From Cryptobacterium curtum DSM 15641 (lineage in GTDB: Bacteria; Actinomycetota; Coriobacteriia; Coriobacteriales; Eggerthellaceae): a stretch of 64,000 nucleotides of DNA. A program made the translations under genes and the position numbers. The notes under the pieces were generated by a model. That model saw nothing but the letters and a program-made list of their open reading frames with translations. It was not told the DNA's origin and made no database searches. Where the stretch lies: the NCBI RefSeq assembly GCF_000023845.1, contig NC_013170.1:806001-870000 (forward strand), written 5' to 3'. Shown piece after piece: positions 34,142 to 42,571 of the stretch. Each line of letters opens with the position of its first letter. Positions within the stretch are counted from its first letter, which is position 1.

Positions 34142-34576
34142 ATGGGAAGCTTCAAATTGGGAAAAATGACGCTCCGTTCGTTGTTTACCAAACCTGAAAC
34201 ATTACTCTATCCAACAGAGGTCAAGCCGGCATATCTCAACCTCAAGGGTCATATTGCGAATCGTATCGACGAATGTATTCTCTGCGGTATGTGCCAGCGA
34301 GTATGCCCTTCGGACGCAATTGTGGTTGAAAAAAAGAATGGTACCTGGTCGATCGATCATTTTCGTTGCGTGCAATGCAGTGCCTGCGTTCGTGCGTGCC
34401 CGACATCTTCGCTTTCGATGGAGCCAGAGTATCAAAAACCTCTGCGCATGATGCATATTGAGCTGATGGAAAAACCAGAGGAATCCGCCGAAGAAAAAGC
34501 GGCAAAGGCTGCTGCAAAGAAGGCGAAAGTTGAAGCCGCTATGAAAGCGAAGCAACGCAATACAAGCACCGATTAA
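34142..34576 (+). CDS. echF: Ech-type hydrogenase ferredoxin subunit (NuoI-like)
   Basis: A 144-residue protein with two [4Fe-4S] motifs, CILCGMCQRVCP and CVQCSACVRACP, passing electrons between soluble ferredoxin and the small subunit. The ATG at 34142 keeps GGAAAGG within range upstream; an out-of-frame ATG lies at 34137. The final 40 residues are a Lys/Ala/Glu-rich tail similar in character to that of echD. It closes the operon, and no terminator is obvious in the 75 bp that follow. Confidence 0.9.
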   Translation: MGSFKLGKMTLRSLFTKPETLLYPTEVKPAYLNLKGHIANRIDECILCGMCQRVCPSDAIVVEKKNGTWSIDHFRCVQCSACVRACPTSSLSMEPEYQKPLRMMHIELMEKPEESAEEKAAKAAAKKAKVEAAMKAKQRNTSTD

Positions 34577-34651
34577 TTTCGCTGTGCTTGCGCTAGAATG
34601 GCAGCTTAGGCGTGCAGTGGTACGCTGGAGTCGCTCTTCGAAGGAAACTAC

Positions 34652-35323
34652 GTGCACCGGACGGATCAGCAGATACACGACACGCAAAAGGATGAATACG
34701 GTACCCCCGCGCAACCAACGGACCGTATTCTGACGCTTCCTAATCTTATTAGCTTCATACGGCTCTGTTTGATCCCGCTGTTCTTTGTTGTTCTTATTGG
34801 GGGACATGATGTCTCCGCTATGATTTTGTTTGCGCTTGCAGCCGGCACGGACTGGATTGATGGGCAGGTTGCACGTCGCACTCACAGCGTGAGTAAACTG
34901 GGTCGCATGCTTGATCCGGCTGTTGATAGACTGCTCATGATATTTGGTGTCTTGGGTGTTTTTCTGATTGGGCGCGTGCCACTTTGGATTATTGCGGTCA
35001 TCGTCTGTCGTGACGCCGTAATGATGGCCGGGTATGCCTTGCTGCGTCGTCAATGGAACGTACACGTGGATGTTATCTATCCAGGAAAAGTAGCTACGAC
35101 GTGCCTCTTTGTTGGATTTGCTGCCCTCATACTCAACTGGCCACAAATAGCTGGATTAGGTATGGTTGATGTTGCGTGGCTTCCTGGTTTTAACCATGAA
35201 CTGGTGGGGTGGGGCATCTGGTTTGTGTATGCTGGCATGCTACTCGGCGTGTTTACCACCTCGTACTACGTTTACGCTGCCATCTCCAAAGTTCGTCAGG
35301 TACAGCAGAAAGCGAGTGTCTGA
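34652..35323 (+). CDS. CDP-alcohol phosphatidyltransferase (PgsA-like)
   Basis: A 223-residue membrane enzyme with four to six helices and the complete CDP-alcohol motif DWIDGQVAR...G...D...D (about residues 69-94), which binds the CDP-lipid and metal ions. It most likely makes phosphatidylglycerophosphate or a related phospholipid. A second such domain occurs in the pgsA-cinA fusion at 57447, so one of the two may make another head-group lipid. The GTG start follows AAGGAAACTAC. Its stop overlaps the carboxypeptidase ATG by one base. Confidence 0.88.
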   Translation: MHRTDQQIHDTQKDEYGTPAQPTDRILTLPNLISFIRLCLIPLFFVVLIGGHDVSAMILFALAAGTDWIDGQVARRTHSVSKLGRMLDPAVDRLLMIFGVLGVFLIGRVPLWIIAVIVCRDAVMMAGYALLRRQWNVHVDVIYPGKVATTCLFVGFAALILNWPQIAGLGMVDVAWLPGFNHELVGWGIWFVYAGMLLGVFTTSYYVYAAISKVRQVQQKASV

Positions 35324-36750
35324 TGCGGTTGCAAACATATCCATCGTCATTGCGTAACAAGCGCGGAACGCGTTTTATTCAGTGCGCGGGGGCTTTTCTG
35401 ATAGCGGGGATACTTTCCTGCACGCTTGTATTTCCCACGGGAGCACTCGCTGATGTTCGCAAGAGCGATATCGTCATTGGTCAAACTGTTAGTGCCCGTA
35501 GCCTTGCTCTTTCCCGCTGTCCTAATATTGATGCTGAACACGCGATTGTTGTTGGCTCAGATGGAACCACCTATTTTGAGCGCGATGCTGATACCCGCGT
35601 TCATATTGCCAGTATTACAAAGGTTATGACAGCCGTAACCGCCATTGATTCCGTGCCACTTGACACAACCATTACGGTAAGCTCCCAAGCCGCTCGTATT
35701 GGCGAATCAACAGCCGCCCTGCAGGAAGGGGATACCATGCCTCTTTCTGAAGCGCTCAAAGCATTGCTGTGGCCTTCGGGAAACGATGCTGCGTGGGCTA
35801 TTGCTGAATCAATTGGCGGCATGATGCTGACATCGTCAAATAAAGATGCTTCGGATAGCAGCGCTTGCGTACAGGCTTTCGTTGATGCCATGAACGCGAA
35901 GTCCGCCGATTTGGGCATGAACGATTCAATTTGGTCAAACCCACACGGTCTCGATGATGGTTCGTGGTCAGGTGACTTTGGCAGTACCGCGCGCGATATA
36001 TCAAAGCTTATCGAATATGCCATGAGCAAAGATGCTATCCGTTCGATTACAAGCACCGATGGGGGAACCTGCAAGGTATTGCGTAATGGGGAACAGGTTT
36101 CCCTTTCGCTTGACAGCACCGATGAACTTTTAGGCAGTTATGAGGGTACGATTGGGGTTAAGACAGGTTTTACCGATTCGGCTGGCGAATGCTTTGCTGG
36201 AGCGGTAGAAACTTCTGATATCACGCTCTATTCGGTGGTACTTGATTCGACAAGCGAAAAGCAGCGTTTTACTGATACGCGCACGCTCTGGGATTGGGTT
36301 TTTAACCATCGAATTAATTATTCATTAGCTCATACCGAAAACACGACTGTTGATGCTTCGGGCACTACCGTACCGCTTGCTGCTTCAGTAGCCCTGGGTG
36401 CCTGGACTGATAAAACTGTTGATGCAACATTTAGCGATGCGTCGGCTGAGGTAATGGTCTGCGATCTTGAAGGCAATGTCAGTCAGCAAGCAACCTGGTT
36501 TGTGCCCAACGGAGCCGTAAAAGCTGGCGATATCGTTGGGCGTATTGACTACTATCAGCACAACACGCTTATTGCAACTGAAAACCTGGTGGCTACGCAG
36601 AGTGTTGATGCTCCTGACTTTTTTACGGGCATCGGCATCTGGTGGCAGCGCTTCATCTCTGGTTTCTCGGGAGAATCCGCTGTAGCGCAAAGCATTCTGT
36701 ACAATGAAACTCCAAAGATAGATGACCGTGTACTGCAAAAGGCAGCTTAG
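35323..36750 (+). CDS. D-alanyl-D-alanine carboxypeptidase (PBP5/DacF-like)
   Basis: A 475-residue secreted penicillin-binding protein that trims the terminal D-Ala of peptidoglycan stem peptides. It has a signal peptide (basic start, hydrophobic 20-37, likely cleavage after ALA at 43) and the serine-peptidase triad: Ser97/Lys100 in SITK, SGN at 152-154 and KTG at 280-282. A C-terminal beta-rich region and a hydrophobic patch near 430-450 may hold it to the membrane. The ATG at 35323 overlaps the preceding stop (TGATG); the signal peptide begins directly after it. Confidence 0.93.
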   Translation: MRLQTYPSSLRNKRGTRFIQCAGAFLIAGILSCTLVFPTGALADVRKSDIVIGQTVSARSLALSRCPNIDAEHAIVVGSDGTTYFERDADTRVHIASITKVMTAVTAIDSVPLDTTITVSSQAARIGESTAALQEGDTMPLSEALKALLWPSGNDAAWAIAESIGGMMLTSSNKDASDSSACVQAFVDAMNAKSADLGMNDSIWSNPHGLDDGSWSGDFGSTARDISKLIEYAMSKDAIRSITSTDGGTCKVLRNGEQVSLSLDSTDELLGSYEGTIGVKTGFTDSAGECFAGAVETSDITLYSVVLDSTSEKQRFTDTRTLWDWVFNHRINYSLAHTENTTVDASGTTVPLAASVALGAWTDKTVDATFSDASAEVMVCDLEGNVSQQATWFVPNGAVKAGDIVGRIDYYQHNTLIATENLVATQSVDAPDFFTGIGIWWQRFISGFSGESAVAQSILYNETPKIDDRVLQKAA

Positions 36751-36777
36751 GTCTACCAACAACGAGAAAGAGCCACT

Positions 36778-37212
36778 ATGGAAACCTGCCCGGTATGTAA
36801 TAGCCCCCTGGAACCTGGCGCCGCAGCGTGCCCCTCTTGTGGTTTTAAGCTTTCGGGAGCTACTCAGCGCTTTAAGCCCATCGCGTTAAACGAGACAATC
36901 AGCGCTCCTCTTTCTCCTGCGCGCCCTTCAACATTAACGGTTTTACGTGGTCCCCAAAACCAGGGAACAGCCTATCGGCTTGGTACCAACAAGATGAACG
37001 TGGGTCGATCGCCTCAGTGTGATATTTTTCTTAACGATATGACGGTATCTCGTGCACATGCACTTATTGAAGCTACGCCTGATGGTTATCGCATCACCGA
37101 TGATGGAAGTTTTAACGGCGTGTGGATCAATAATGAAAGTATTTCTGAAGCGATACTGCATGATGGTGATGTCGTACAGATTGGTGCCTTCTGCCTGCGC
37201 TTTAGCGAATAA
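36778..37212 (+). CDS. Zinc-ribbon plus FHA-domain protein
   Basis: A 144-residue protein that starts with a zinc ribbon (CPVCNSPL...CPSCGFKL, residues 4-23), then a short linker and a forkhead-associated domain (about 60-140: NKMNVGRSPQCDIFLNDMTVSRAHALI with the GR and SRxH phosphothreonine-binding residues). FHA domains read Thr-phosphorylated partners, usually products of PknB-type kinases involved in wall growth and division. No kinase is in the window. The ATG follows GAGAAAGAGCC. It lies between a wall enzyme and gluQ. Confidence 0.85.
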   Translation: METCPVCNSPLEPGAAACPSCGFKLSGATQRFKPIALNETISAPLSPARPSTLTVLRGPQNQGTAYRLGTNKMNVGRSPQCDIFLNDMTVSRAHALIEATPDGYRITDDGSFNGVWINNESISEAILHDGDVVQIGAFCLRFSE

Positions 37213-37224
37213 GATTGTGCTGGC

Positions 37225-38181
37225 ATGACATTTGATGCCGCTAAATCTGCTTCGCCGACAGTACCCGTTGTTGGTCGTTTTGCTCCTTCACCATCAGGGC
37301 AGTTGCATGCTGGCAATATCTTTTCTGCGCTCATTGCGTGGCTTGTTGCACGTCAAGCAAACGGGTGCATTGTTTTACGTATTGAAGATCTTGATCCGGC
37401 TCGCTGTCGAGCTGAATATGCGCGCGACATTATGCGTGATTTCAAGAAGTTGGGTTTTGATTGGGATGAAGGACCACTCTTTCAGAGCACCCGCACTCAG
37501 GCTTATCAAGAAGCTTTTGACCAGCTTCGACAAAGGGGGCTGCTCTATCCTTGTTTTTGCAGCCGGGCCGATATACATGCGGCATCAGCCCCTCATGGTG
37601 GAAGCGTTGTCTATGCCGGCACCTGTCGCAATCTTGCACCCGACGTTGTTGCCAGGCGCGTACACGAGCTTGCAGAAATTGGCCGGCAGCCAGCTTGGCG
37701 CGTGATGGTACCTGACACGGTTGTTTCTTTTACCGATCGTATGCAGGGTGTGAGTACTCAAAATCTCAAAGATACCTGTGGTGATTTTATTGTCCGACGT
37801 GCCGACGGGGTATTTGCCTATCAGCTTGCGGTGGTAATAGACGATGCGGCACAAGGAGTTACCTCGGTTGTCCGTGGTGTTGACCTGCTCGAAAGCGCTG
37901 CGCGACAACAGTATCTGCAGGACCTTCTGGGTCTTCCACACCCGGCCTATGCGCACGTGCCACTTTTGGTGAATGCCACTGGACGACGTCTGTCAAAACG
38001 CGATCAGGATGCTTCACTCAAACGTATGTTAGAAACCTACCGTTTTCCAGAGGCGCTAATCGGGCATCTATCCTATTTAGCGGGAATTATCGATACTGAT
38101 GAGGCAGTTACTCCACAAGAACTTATTGCTGTCGCAAATCTTGATCGACTGCGGGGTGTTTCGCATATCACGTTTTCTTAA
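37225..38181 (+). CDS. gluQ: Glutamyl-Q tRNA(Asp) synthetase
   Basis: A 318-residue truncated GluRS paralogue that attaches glutamate to queuosine at position 34 of tRNA-Asp. It has the catalytic core only: GRFAPSPSGQLHAGN (HIGH-like), RIEDLDPARCR, the zinc site CFCSR...YAGTCR, and RRLSKRDQD (KMSKS-like). There is no anticodon-binding domain, which separates it from a full GltX. The ATG follows the FHA gene by 12 bp without a strong ribosome site, so translational coupling is likely. Confidence 0.9.
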   Translation: MTFDAAKSASPTVPVVGRFAPSPSGQLHAGNIFSALIAWLVARQANGCIVLRIEDLDPARCRAEYARDIMRDFKKLGFDWDEGPLFQSTRTQAYQEAFDQLRQRGLLYPCFCSRADIHAASAPHGGSVVYAGTCRNLAPDVVARRVHELAEIGRQPAWRVMVPDTVVSFTDRMQGVSTQNLKDTCGDFIVRRADGVFAYQLAVVIDDAAQGVTSVVRGVDLLESAARQQYLQDLLGLPHPAYAHVPLLVNATGRRLSKRDQDASLKRMLETYRFPEALIGHLSYLAGIIDTDEAVTPQELIAVANLDRLRGVSHITFS

Positions 38182-38420
38182 GGTTGCTGAGTTACTGTCG
38201 TTAGCTCGCACGGCATTCAATGAGACGGGCTGATGCATAGTACTCAATGAGGTGCTCTGTTTACTGGCTGGATGAAGGCTGGTGATGCGCCCATGGCACT
38301 CATCGACCTCGATGAACCCTGCGTCAGGTAAAATAAATTCCTAAGATGCGAAATCACACTATGAATCTATCGCATGGCCGATACTATACACATAGGCAGA
38401 TCAAAAGGAGTATCGTTTCT
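38182..38420. other. Intergenic DNA before the peptidase E-like gene
   Basis: About 240 bp with no convincing reading frame. GATACTATACACA near 38380 contains a TACTAT -10-like hexamer, but I find no good -35. No terminator for gluQ is recognisable. Confidence 0.35.
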
Positions 38421-39035
38421 ATGAAGCTGTTCTTGACATCCTACCTAGCAGGCACGAAGGGCCTTGCCGAAAAGTTTCTCTCGGAGGAGCAGCCTGTGGA
38501 AATCGTGTTCATCCCCACCGCTGCCAACGTGGAGGAATACCGAGGTTATGTCGACGAAGGGGCAGCAGTACTTCGGGAAATGGGTTACGCCCTACGAACC
38601 CTCGACGTGGCTGCAGTCACACGCGATGAGGCTGCCCATACTATTGCAAGCTGCGAATGCCTGTGCATATCCGGTGGTAATACGTTCTTCCTCCTACAAG
38701 AACTGAAAAGAAACGGGCTTATTGACCTTATTGCGAAAAAGGTTCGCAAGGGCATGCTCTATATCGGGGAATCCGCCGGCGCGATAATCGCTTGCCCAGA
38801 CATTGAGTACAACCAAATTATGGACGATAGGGCGGTAGCCCCCGAACTCAACGACTGCATCGGTATGGGGCTCGTCGATTGGTACGTGCTGCCCCATAAC
38901 GGCGAGTTTCCTTTCGTCGAGACGACCGCTGAGACGATCAGAATCTACGGCGACAAGCTTGATCTGGTTCCACTAAACAACTCTCAGGCGGCCGTTGTCA
39001 GCGATAACAACTTCTGCGTGATGACAGAGAACTAG
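38421..39035 (+). CDS. Peptidase S51 family protein (PepE-like)
   Basis: A 204-residue class I glutamine-amidotransferase-fold serine peptidase. The nucleophile is Ser118 in YIGESAGAII, with an upstream ISGGNTFFLLQEL typical of S51; characterised relatives are aspartyl dipeptidase PepE and cyanophycinase. AAAAGGAG lies 10 bases before the ATG at 38421, which is preferred to ATGs further upstream. Codon choice (many C-ending Ile, Phe, Asn and Asp codons, GAG and AAG frequent) differs visibly from its neighbours, suggesting acquisition. Substrate not assignable. Confidence 0.85.
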   Translation: MKLFLTSYLAGTKGLAEKFLSEEQPVEIVFIPTAANVEEYRGYVDEGAAVLREMGYALRTLDVAAVTRDEAAHTIASCECLCISGGNTFFLLQELKRNGLIDLIAKKVRKGMLYIGESAGAIIACPDIEYNQIMDDRAVAPELNDCIGMGLVDWYVLPHNGEFPFVETTAETIRIYGDKLDLVPLNNSQAAVVSDNNFCVMTEN

Positions 39036-39071
39036 CGCAACGCGTGTTACGTGCGTGAAAAAGTACAGCCT

Positions 39072-40043
39072 CTAAACAAGAGGGAAGAACGACACGGGAA
39101 GTGTATAGGCCAAAAGTCCTGCCGCATAGAAGGCAGCAAGAGCAATATTAAGGCTTGTACACTGGGCAAATGCACCTGCGCGACTTGATGGAATAAGCGG
39201 ATTTGCAATAAGGGCACGTCCAATTGGATGCACAGCAACAAGCATGAAAGGGAGCACAATCCAGCCACCGCCACCATGCATAATAACAAGTAAACAGACA
39301 AGTACGATCCACGTATAAATGATGCCGTGGTACAGCGAGCGGGCATTCTTGCGACCAAGTAGAACCGGCAGCGTCTGCCGGTGTGCTGTTATATCTTTTT
39401 CGATATCGCAGGTATTGTTTGTCAGCATGATCAAAGCAATGCCAAGCATAACCGGCAGCGACCATATCAGAACCGTGCCATCAAAAACACCCGTCAGTGC
39501 CTGATAGGAAGCGAGAGTAATCAGTCCACCCATCGTAAAACCACTCACAACTTCACCAAGCGGTAAGTAGGATATCGGTGTTTTACTCCCTGAATAGAGG
39601 AATATGATTACCACTCCAATAAGGGCGATGATCAGGGGAATAATTCCTGCGTACCAGATAACGTACAGACCAAGCAGAAAGGCACACACAATCAAAGCAA
39701 TGGCATAGGTACGCGCCTGTGTCGGATTAACGTTGTTGTATACCAACACCGCATCGGTGGGGTCATCTTGATTTTCTCGCGTATCGGTGCCTTTTACATA
39801 ATCGAAATAGTCGTTGATAGTATTGACTGCCGATTGCAGCAGTATGCTAATCACGAGCAACACACAAGCCATAAAGCCCGAAAGCGCGTGGCCATCAAGT
39901 GTTTGGAATGAAAGAGCACAAGCAATAAGTACCGGTGCGATAGAAGCCGGCCAGGTATGAGGTGCTGCCAATTGCAACATAAGACGCGGTGTGAGCGCAG
40001 AAAAATGCTCACGATTTGCGGAGGAGTTACTGCTGGGGTTCAT
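39072..40043 (-). CDS. menA: 1,4-dihydroxy-2-naphthoate prenyltransferase (UbiA family)
   Basis: A 323-residue membrane prenyltransferase with about nine helices, which joins the polyprenyl tail to DHNA in menaquinone synthesis. The two Asp-rich motifs are NTINDYFDYVKGTD and NNTCDIEKDITAHRQTLPVLLGR, the second being the DxxxD...R-TLP form typical of MenA. The ATG at 40043 is chosen because the longer frame would run into the preceding gene; no clear ribosome site marks it. A CCTCT/AGAGG hairpin overlaps the stop (39069-39083) and is followed on this strand by a T-run. Confidence 0.88.
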   Translation of the reverse strand: MNPSSNSSANREHFSALTPRLMLQLAAPHTWPASIAPVLIACALSFQTLDGHALSGFMACVLLVISILLQSAVNTINDYFDYVKGTDTRENQDDPTDAVLVYNNVNPTQARTYAIALIVCAFLLGLYVIWYAGIIPLIIALIGVVIIFLYSGSKTPISYLPLGEVVSGFTMGGLITLASYQALTGVFDGTVLIWSLPVMLGIALIMLTNNTCDIEKDITAHRQTLPVLLGRKNARSLYHGIIYTWIVLVCLLVIMHGGGGWIVLPFMLVAVHPIGRALIANPLIPSSRAGAFAQCTSLNIALAAFYAAGLLAYTLPVSFFPLV

Positions 40044-40075
40044 AAAAGCGCTTCGGTATGTCTGCTTGCTGGTGG

Positions 40076-41248
40076 CTAAAGAATGCGGTAGCTGACGGTG
40101 CGCAGGCCCCAAGCCTGGCAGGTGCTTGCACCAAAAGACTTAAACACACCTGGCTGCAAATCAAGCGCACGGCTACCGTTACCCATACCACCACAGTCAT
40201 TGATAGTTGCTAGAACGGTTTTGCCACCATATTTAATTTCGACAGTATGCCCGAATAGCGAACGGTAACCCGGAAGCGACATCGGAACTGCAACACCCAT
40301 TGAATTATCGTCGCAGCGGGCTCCCGTGGCGGTTGTGCCAGGGTTAGGGGTAGACGGGTCTGATGATCCACCGTACGCCGAAGCAATGCCCGTTTTCCAT
40401 CCCGCAGTCGAATCATCACTCGTGTTGTTGTTCGGTGTTGGTGTCGGAGTAGGGGTAGGAGAGGGAGAGGGTGACGAATTTGAATTCGAGTTTGAATTAT
40501 TCGTACTGTCGTTGCTGAACGTATTCCATGAAGGGTCAAACGAAGTCGTTGTCTCTTCTTGAGTTGTGGTATTACCAAGCGATTCTGATGCGGCAGCTAA
40601 AGCTGCAAGGCGAGAAGCCTGTTCACCTTGTGCATTTGTCAACTGAGACTGAGCATTTTCAACAAGGGTTTGAGCTTCAGTACGACGTTCTTCAAGTTCA
40701 GCAAGCTTTGCGTCTTGAGCATCCTTCTGAGCATTCAGTTCACTGATGAGCTGGTTATATTGCTCAACGCGTTCTTTCTGTTCCGCAATAAGATCAGCCT
40801 TTTGCTGCATAACTGCATCAAAGTACGTGACTTGCCGCAGTAAGTCGTCGAATGAAGTCGCATTTAAAAGCAACGAAAGCATAAGCGATGAATCGGATGC
40901 GCGATACTGCGAGAGTGCCACTAATCCCAGTTCATCACGACCTTCATTTACCGCCTGCTGAGCTTGCGAGGCGGCAGCGGCTGTTTCATCAATACGCGTC
41001 TGCATTGATTCTGCTTCAGCTTCAGTGGCGTGATAATCAGCAACAATTGCTTCCATCTGTGCCTCGGCCGCAGAAAGTTGAGACTGTGCTTGATCAACCG
41101 CATCCTGCATATCGTCAGCAACAGCGCTCGAAGGAAAAACGAGCAATGCGATAAAAAGGCCGATAACAGATAGAACACCTAAGGTGCGGATACTCGTACC
41201 AAAAAACGGCAGATGAGAGCGCTTCGAGGCGCGATGCAAAATATCCAT
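40076..41248 (-). CDS. Secreted coiled-coil protein with C-terminal 3D/RlpA-like domain
   Basis: A 390-residue exported wall protein. A signal peptide (hydrophobic 21-40, cleavage likely after AVA at 44) leads into a long coiled coil (about 45-220), as in CwlO/PcsB-type hydrolases. A low-complexity linker of Asn/Ser then Ser-Pro and Thr-Pro repeats (about 240-275) follows. The C-terminal double-psi beta-barrel has TASAYG-like GIASAYGG, the catalytic-type Asp in INDCGGM and ALDLQPGVFKSFG. The domain suggests a lytic transglycosylase or Rpf/3D-like activity; the exact bond cut is unknown. Confidence 0.82.
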   Translation of the reverse strand: MDILHRASKRSHLPFFGTSIRTLGVLSVIGLFIALLVFPSSAVADDMQDAVDQAQSQLSAAEAQMEAIVADYHATEAEAESMQTRIDETAAAASQAQQAVNEGRDELGLVALSQYRASDSSLMLSLLLNATSFDDLLRQVTYFDAVMQQKADLIAEQKERVEQYNQLISELNAQKDAQDAKLAELEERRTEAQTLVENAQSQLTNAQGEQASRLAALAAASESLGNTTTQEETTTSFDPSWNTFSNDSTNNSNSNSNSSPSPSPTPTPTPTPNNNTSDDSTAGWKTGIASAYGGSSDPSTPNPGTTATGARCDDNSMGVAVPMSLPGYRSLFGHTVEIKYGGKTVLATINDCGGMGNGSRALDLQPGVFKSFGASTCQAWGLRTVSYRIL

Positions 41249-41407
41249 GCGGACTAGTTTACCCCAAGAAAGGGCTCCACTACTGCTTTTTCACAAGCGA
41301 CCCATCTGGAAGTTTAAGGAAACACACCGGTACAGCTTATAATTTGCTACTCTGGTGAGGGCCTCTTTGCGGTGCGCAGTATGCACATAAACGCGAGAAG
41401 AAAAGGT

Positions 41408-41482
41408 ATGCCGCACGATGATGGTATATCTCCGCTTTATGATGTACACCATGTTGAAAGAAGCTACTACCTGCCGCCATGA
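41408..41482 (+). CDS. Possible 24-codon upstream ORF of galE
   Basis: ATG at 41408 follows GAGAAGAAAAGG and opens a 24-codon frame ending with TGA 33 bases before the galE ATG. A TATAAT (about 41339-41344) upstream would put it in the galE leader. The peptide (MPHDDGISPL...) matches nothing I know and may be chance; the ribosome site is its only support. Confidence 0.2.
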   Translation: MPHDDGISPLYDVHHVERSYYLPP

Positions 41483-41515
41483 AAGGCAACGTCAAAAGAA
41501 GAGCAAGGAGCTCAC

Positions 41516-42535
41516 ATGGAAACTATTCTAGTCACTGGCGGAACAGGCTTTATTGGAAGTCATACCTGCGTCGAGCTAATTGAAGCTGGTTACGATGTCG
41601 TCGTTTTTGATAATCTCGTAAATTCAAAAGCTGAGTCACTTAATCGTATTGAGCAGATTACTGGTGTGCGCCCGCGGTTTTACCAGATAGATATGCGTGA
41701 TCGAGCTGGTCTTGAAAACCTTTTTGAGCAAGAAAACATTTCGGCAGTTATTCATTTTGCTGGACTAAAAGCAGTCGGTGAAAGCGTTTCGCTGCCCTGG
41801 GAGTATTACGAAAACAATATTACCGGTTCCTTAATACTGTTGGATGTCATGCGGTCGCATGGGGTAAAGAATCTCATTTTCAGTTCGTCGGCAACTGTGT
41901 ATGGGGACCCAGCATTTGTGCCGATTACTGAAGACTGCCCGCTTGGTGAGGTCACGAATCCGTACGGCCAGACAAAAAAGATGCTTGAGCAGATTTTGCG
42001 GGATCTACAGCGTGCTGATGACGAGTGGAATATTACGCTTTTGCGGTACTTTAACCCTATTGGTGCGCATGAGAGTGGATTGATGGGCGAAGACCCTAAT
42101 GGCATACCGAACAACCTTATGCCATATATCACCCAGGTGGCTTCTGGCAAGCTCGAACGGCTTGGCGTGTTTGGCGACGATTATGACACGCCTGATGGAA
42201 CTGGTGTCCGCGACTACATTCATGTGGTCGATCTGGCACGCGGTCATGTCAGTACACTGGCGGCCACAAAAGGGAAACCTGGTATCCATGTTTGGAATCT
42301 TGGCACGGGACGTGGCTACAGTGTTCTTGAAGTGGTTCATGCCTTCGAACAGGCGACGGGTAAAAAGGTTCCCTATGCCATCTTACCTCGTCGTGCTGGC
42401 GATGTGGCAGAATGCTACTCAAGCGCTGATGCGGCAAAACGTGATTTGGGCTGGGAAGCGAAGTTTGACATCGAAGACATGTGTCGCGACGCCTGGCGCT
42501 GGCAGATGATGAATCCCAACGGATACGAAGAATAA
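41516..42535 (+). CDS. galE: UDP-glucose 4-epimerase
   Basis: A 339-residue extended short-chain dehydrogenase interconverting UDP-glucose and UDP-galactose. It shows the NAD fold VTGGTGFIGSHTCVELIEAG, the catalytic SSSATVYG and Tyr-x3-Lys in YGQTKKMLEQ, then RYFNPIGAHESGLMGEDP and the GTRDYIHVVDLA-type GVRDYIHVVDLARGH. AGCAAGGAGCTCAC gives a strong start. The next gene, a phosphosugar mutase, follows after 36 bp, so the pair likely supplies UDP-sugars for envelope glycans. Confidence 0.95.
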   Translation: METILVTGGTGFIGSHTCVELIEAGYDVVVFDNLVNSKAESLNRIEQITGVRPRFYQIDMRDRAGLENLFEQENISAVIHFAGLKAVGESVSLPWEYYENNITGSLILLDVMRSHGVKNLIFSSSATVYGDPAFVPITEDCPLGEVTNPYGQTKKMLEQILRDLQRADDEWNITLLRYFNPIGAHESGLMGEDPNGIPNNLMPYITQVASGKLERLGVFGDDYDTPDGTGVRDYIHVVDLARGHVSTLAATKGKPGIHVWNLGTGRGYSVLEVVHAFEQATGKKVPYAILPRRAGDVAECYSSADAAKRDLGWEAKFDIEDMCRDAWRWQMMNPNGYEE

Positions 42536-42571
42536 CATTCGTTGCCTATACGCATGCTGAAAGAGGCCAAC

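Noticed and set aside
34202-35146. A 314-codon open frame on minus, antisense to echF and the phosphatidyltransferase gene
   Set aside because: It lies opposite two well-supported genes, has no ribosome site or domain, and its composition is that of a shadow frame.
40430-40480. Tandem repeat in the 3D-domain gene as a CRISPR or phase-variable tract
   Set aside because: It simply encodes the Ser-Pro/Thr-Pro linker, with imperfect 6-bp periodicity and no spacers.
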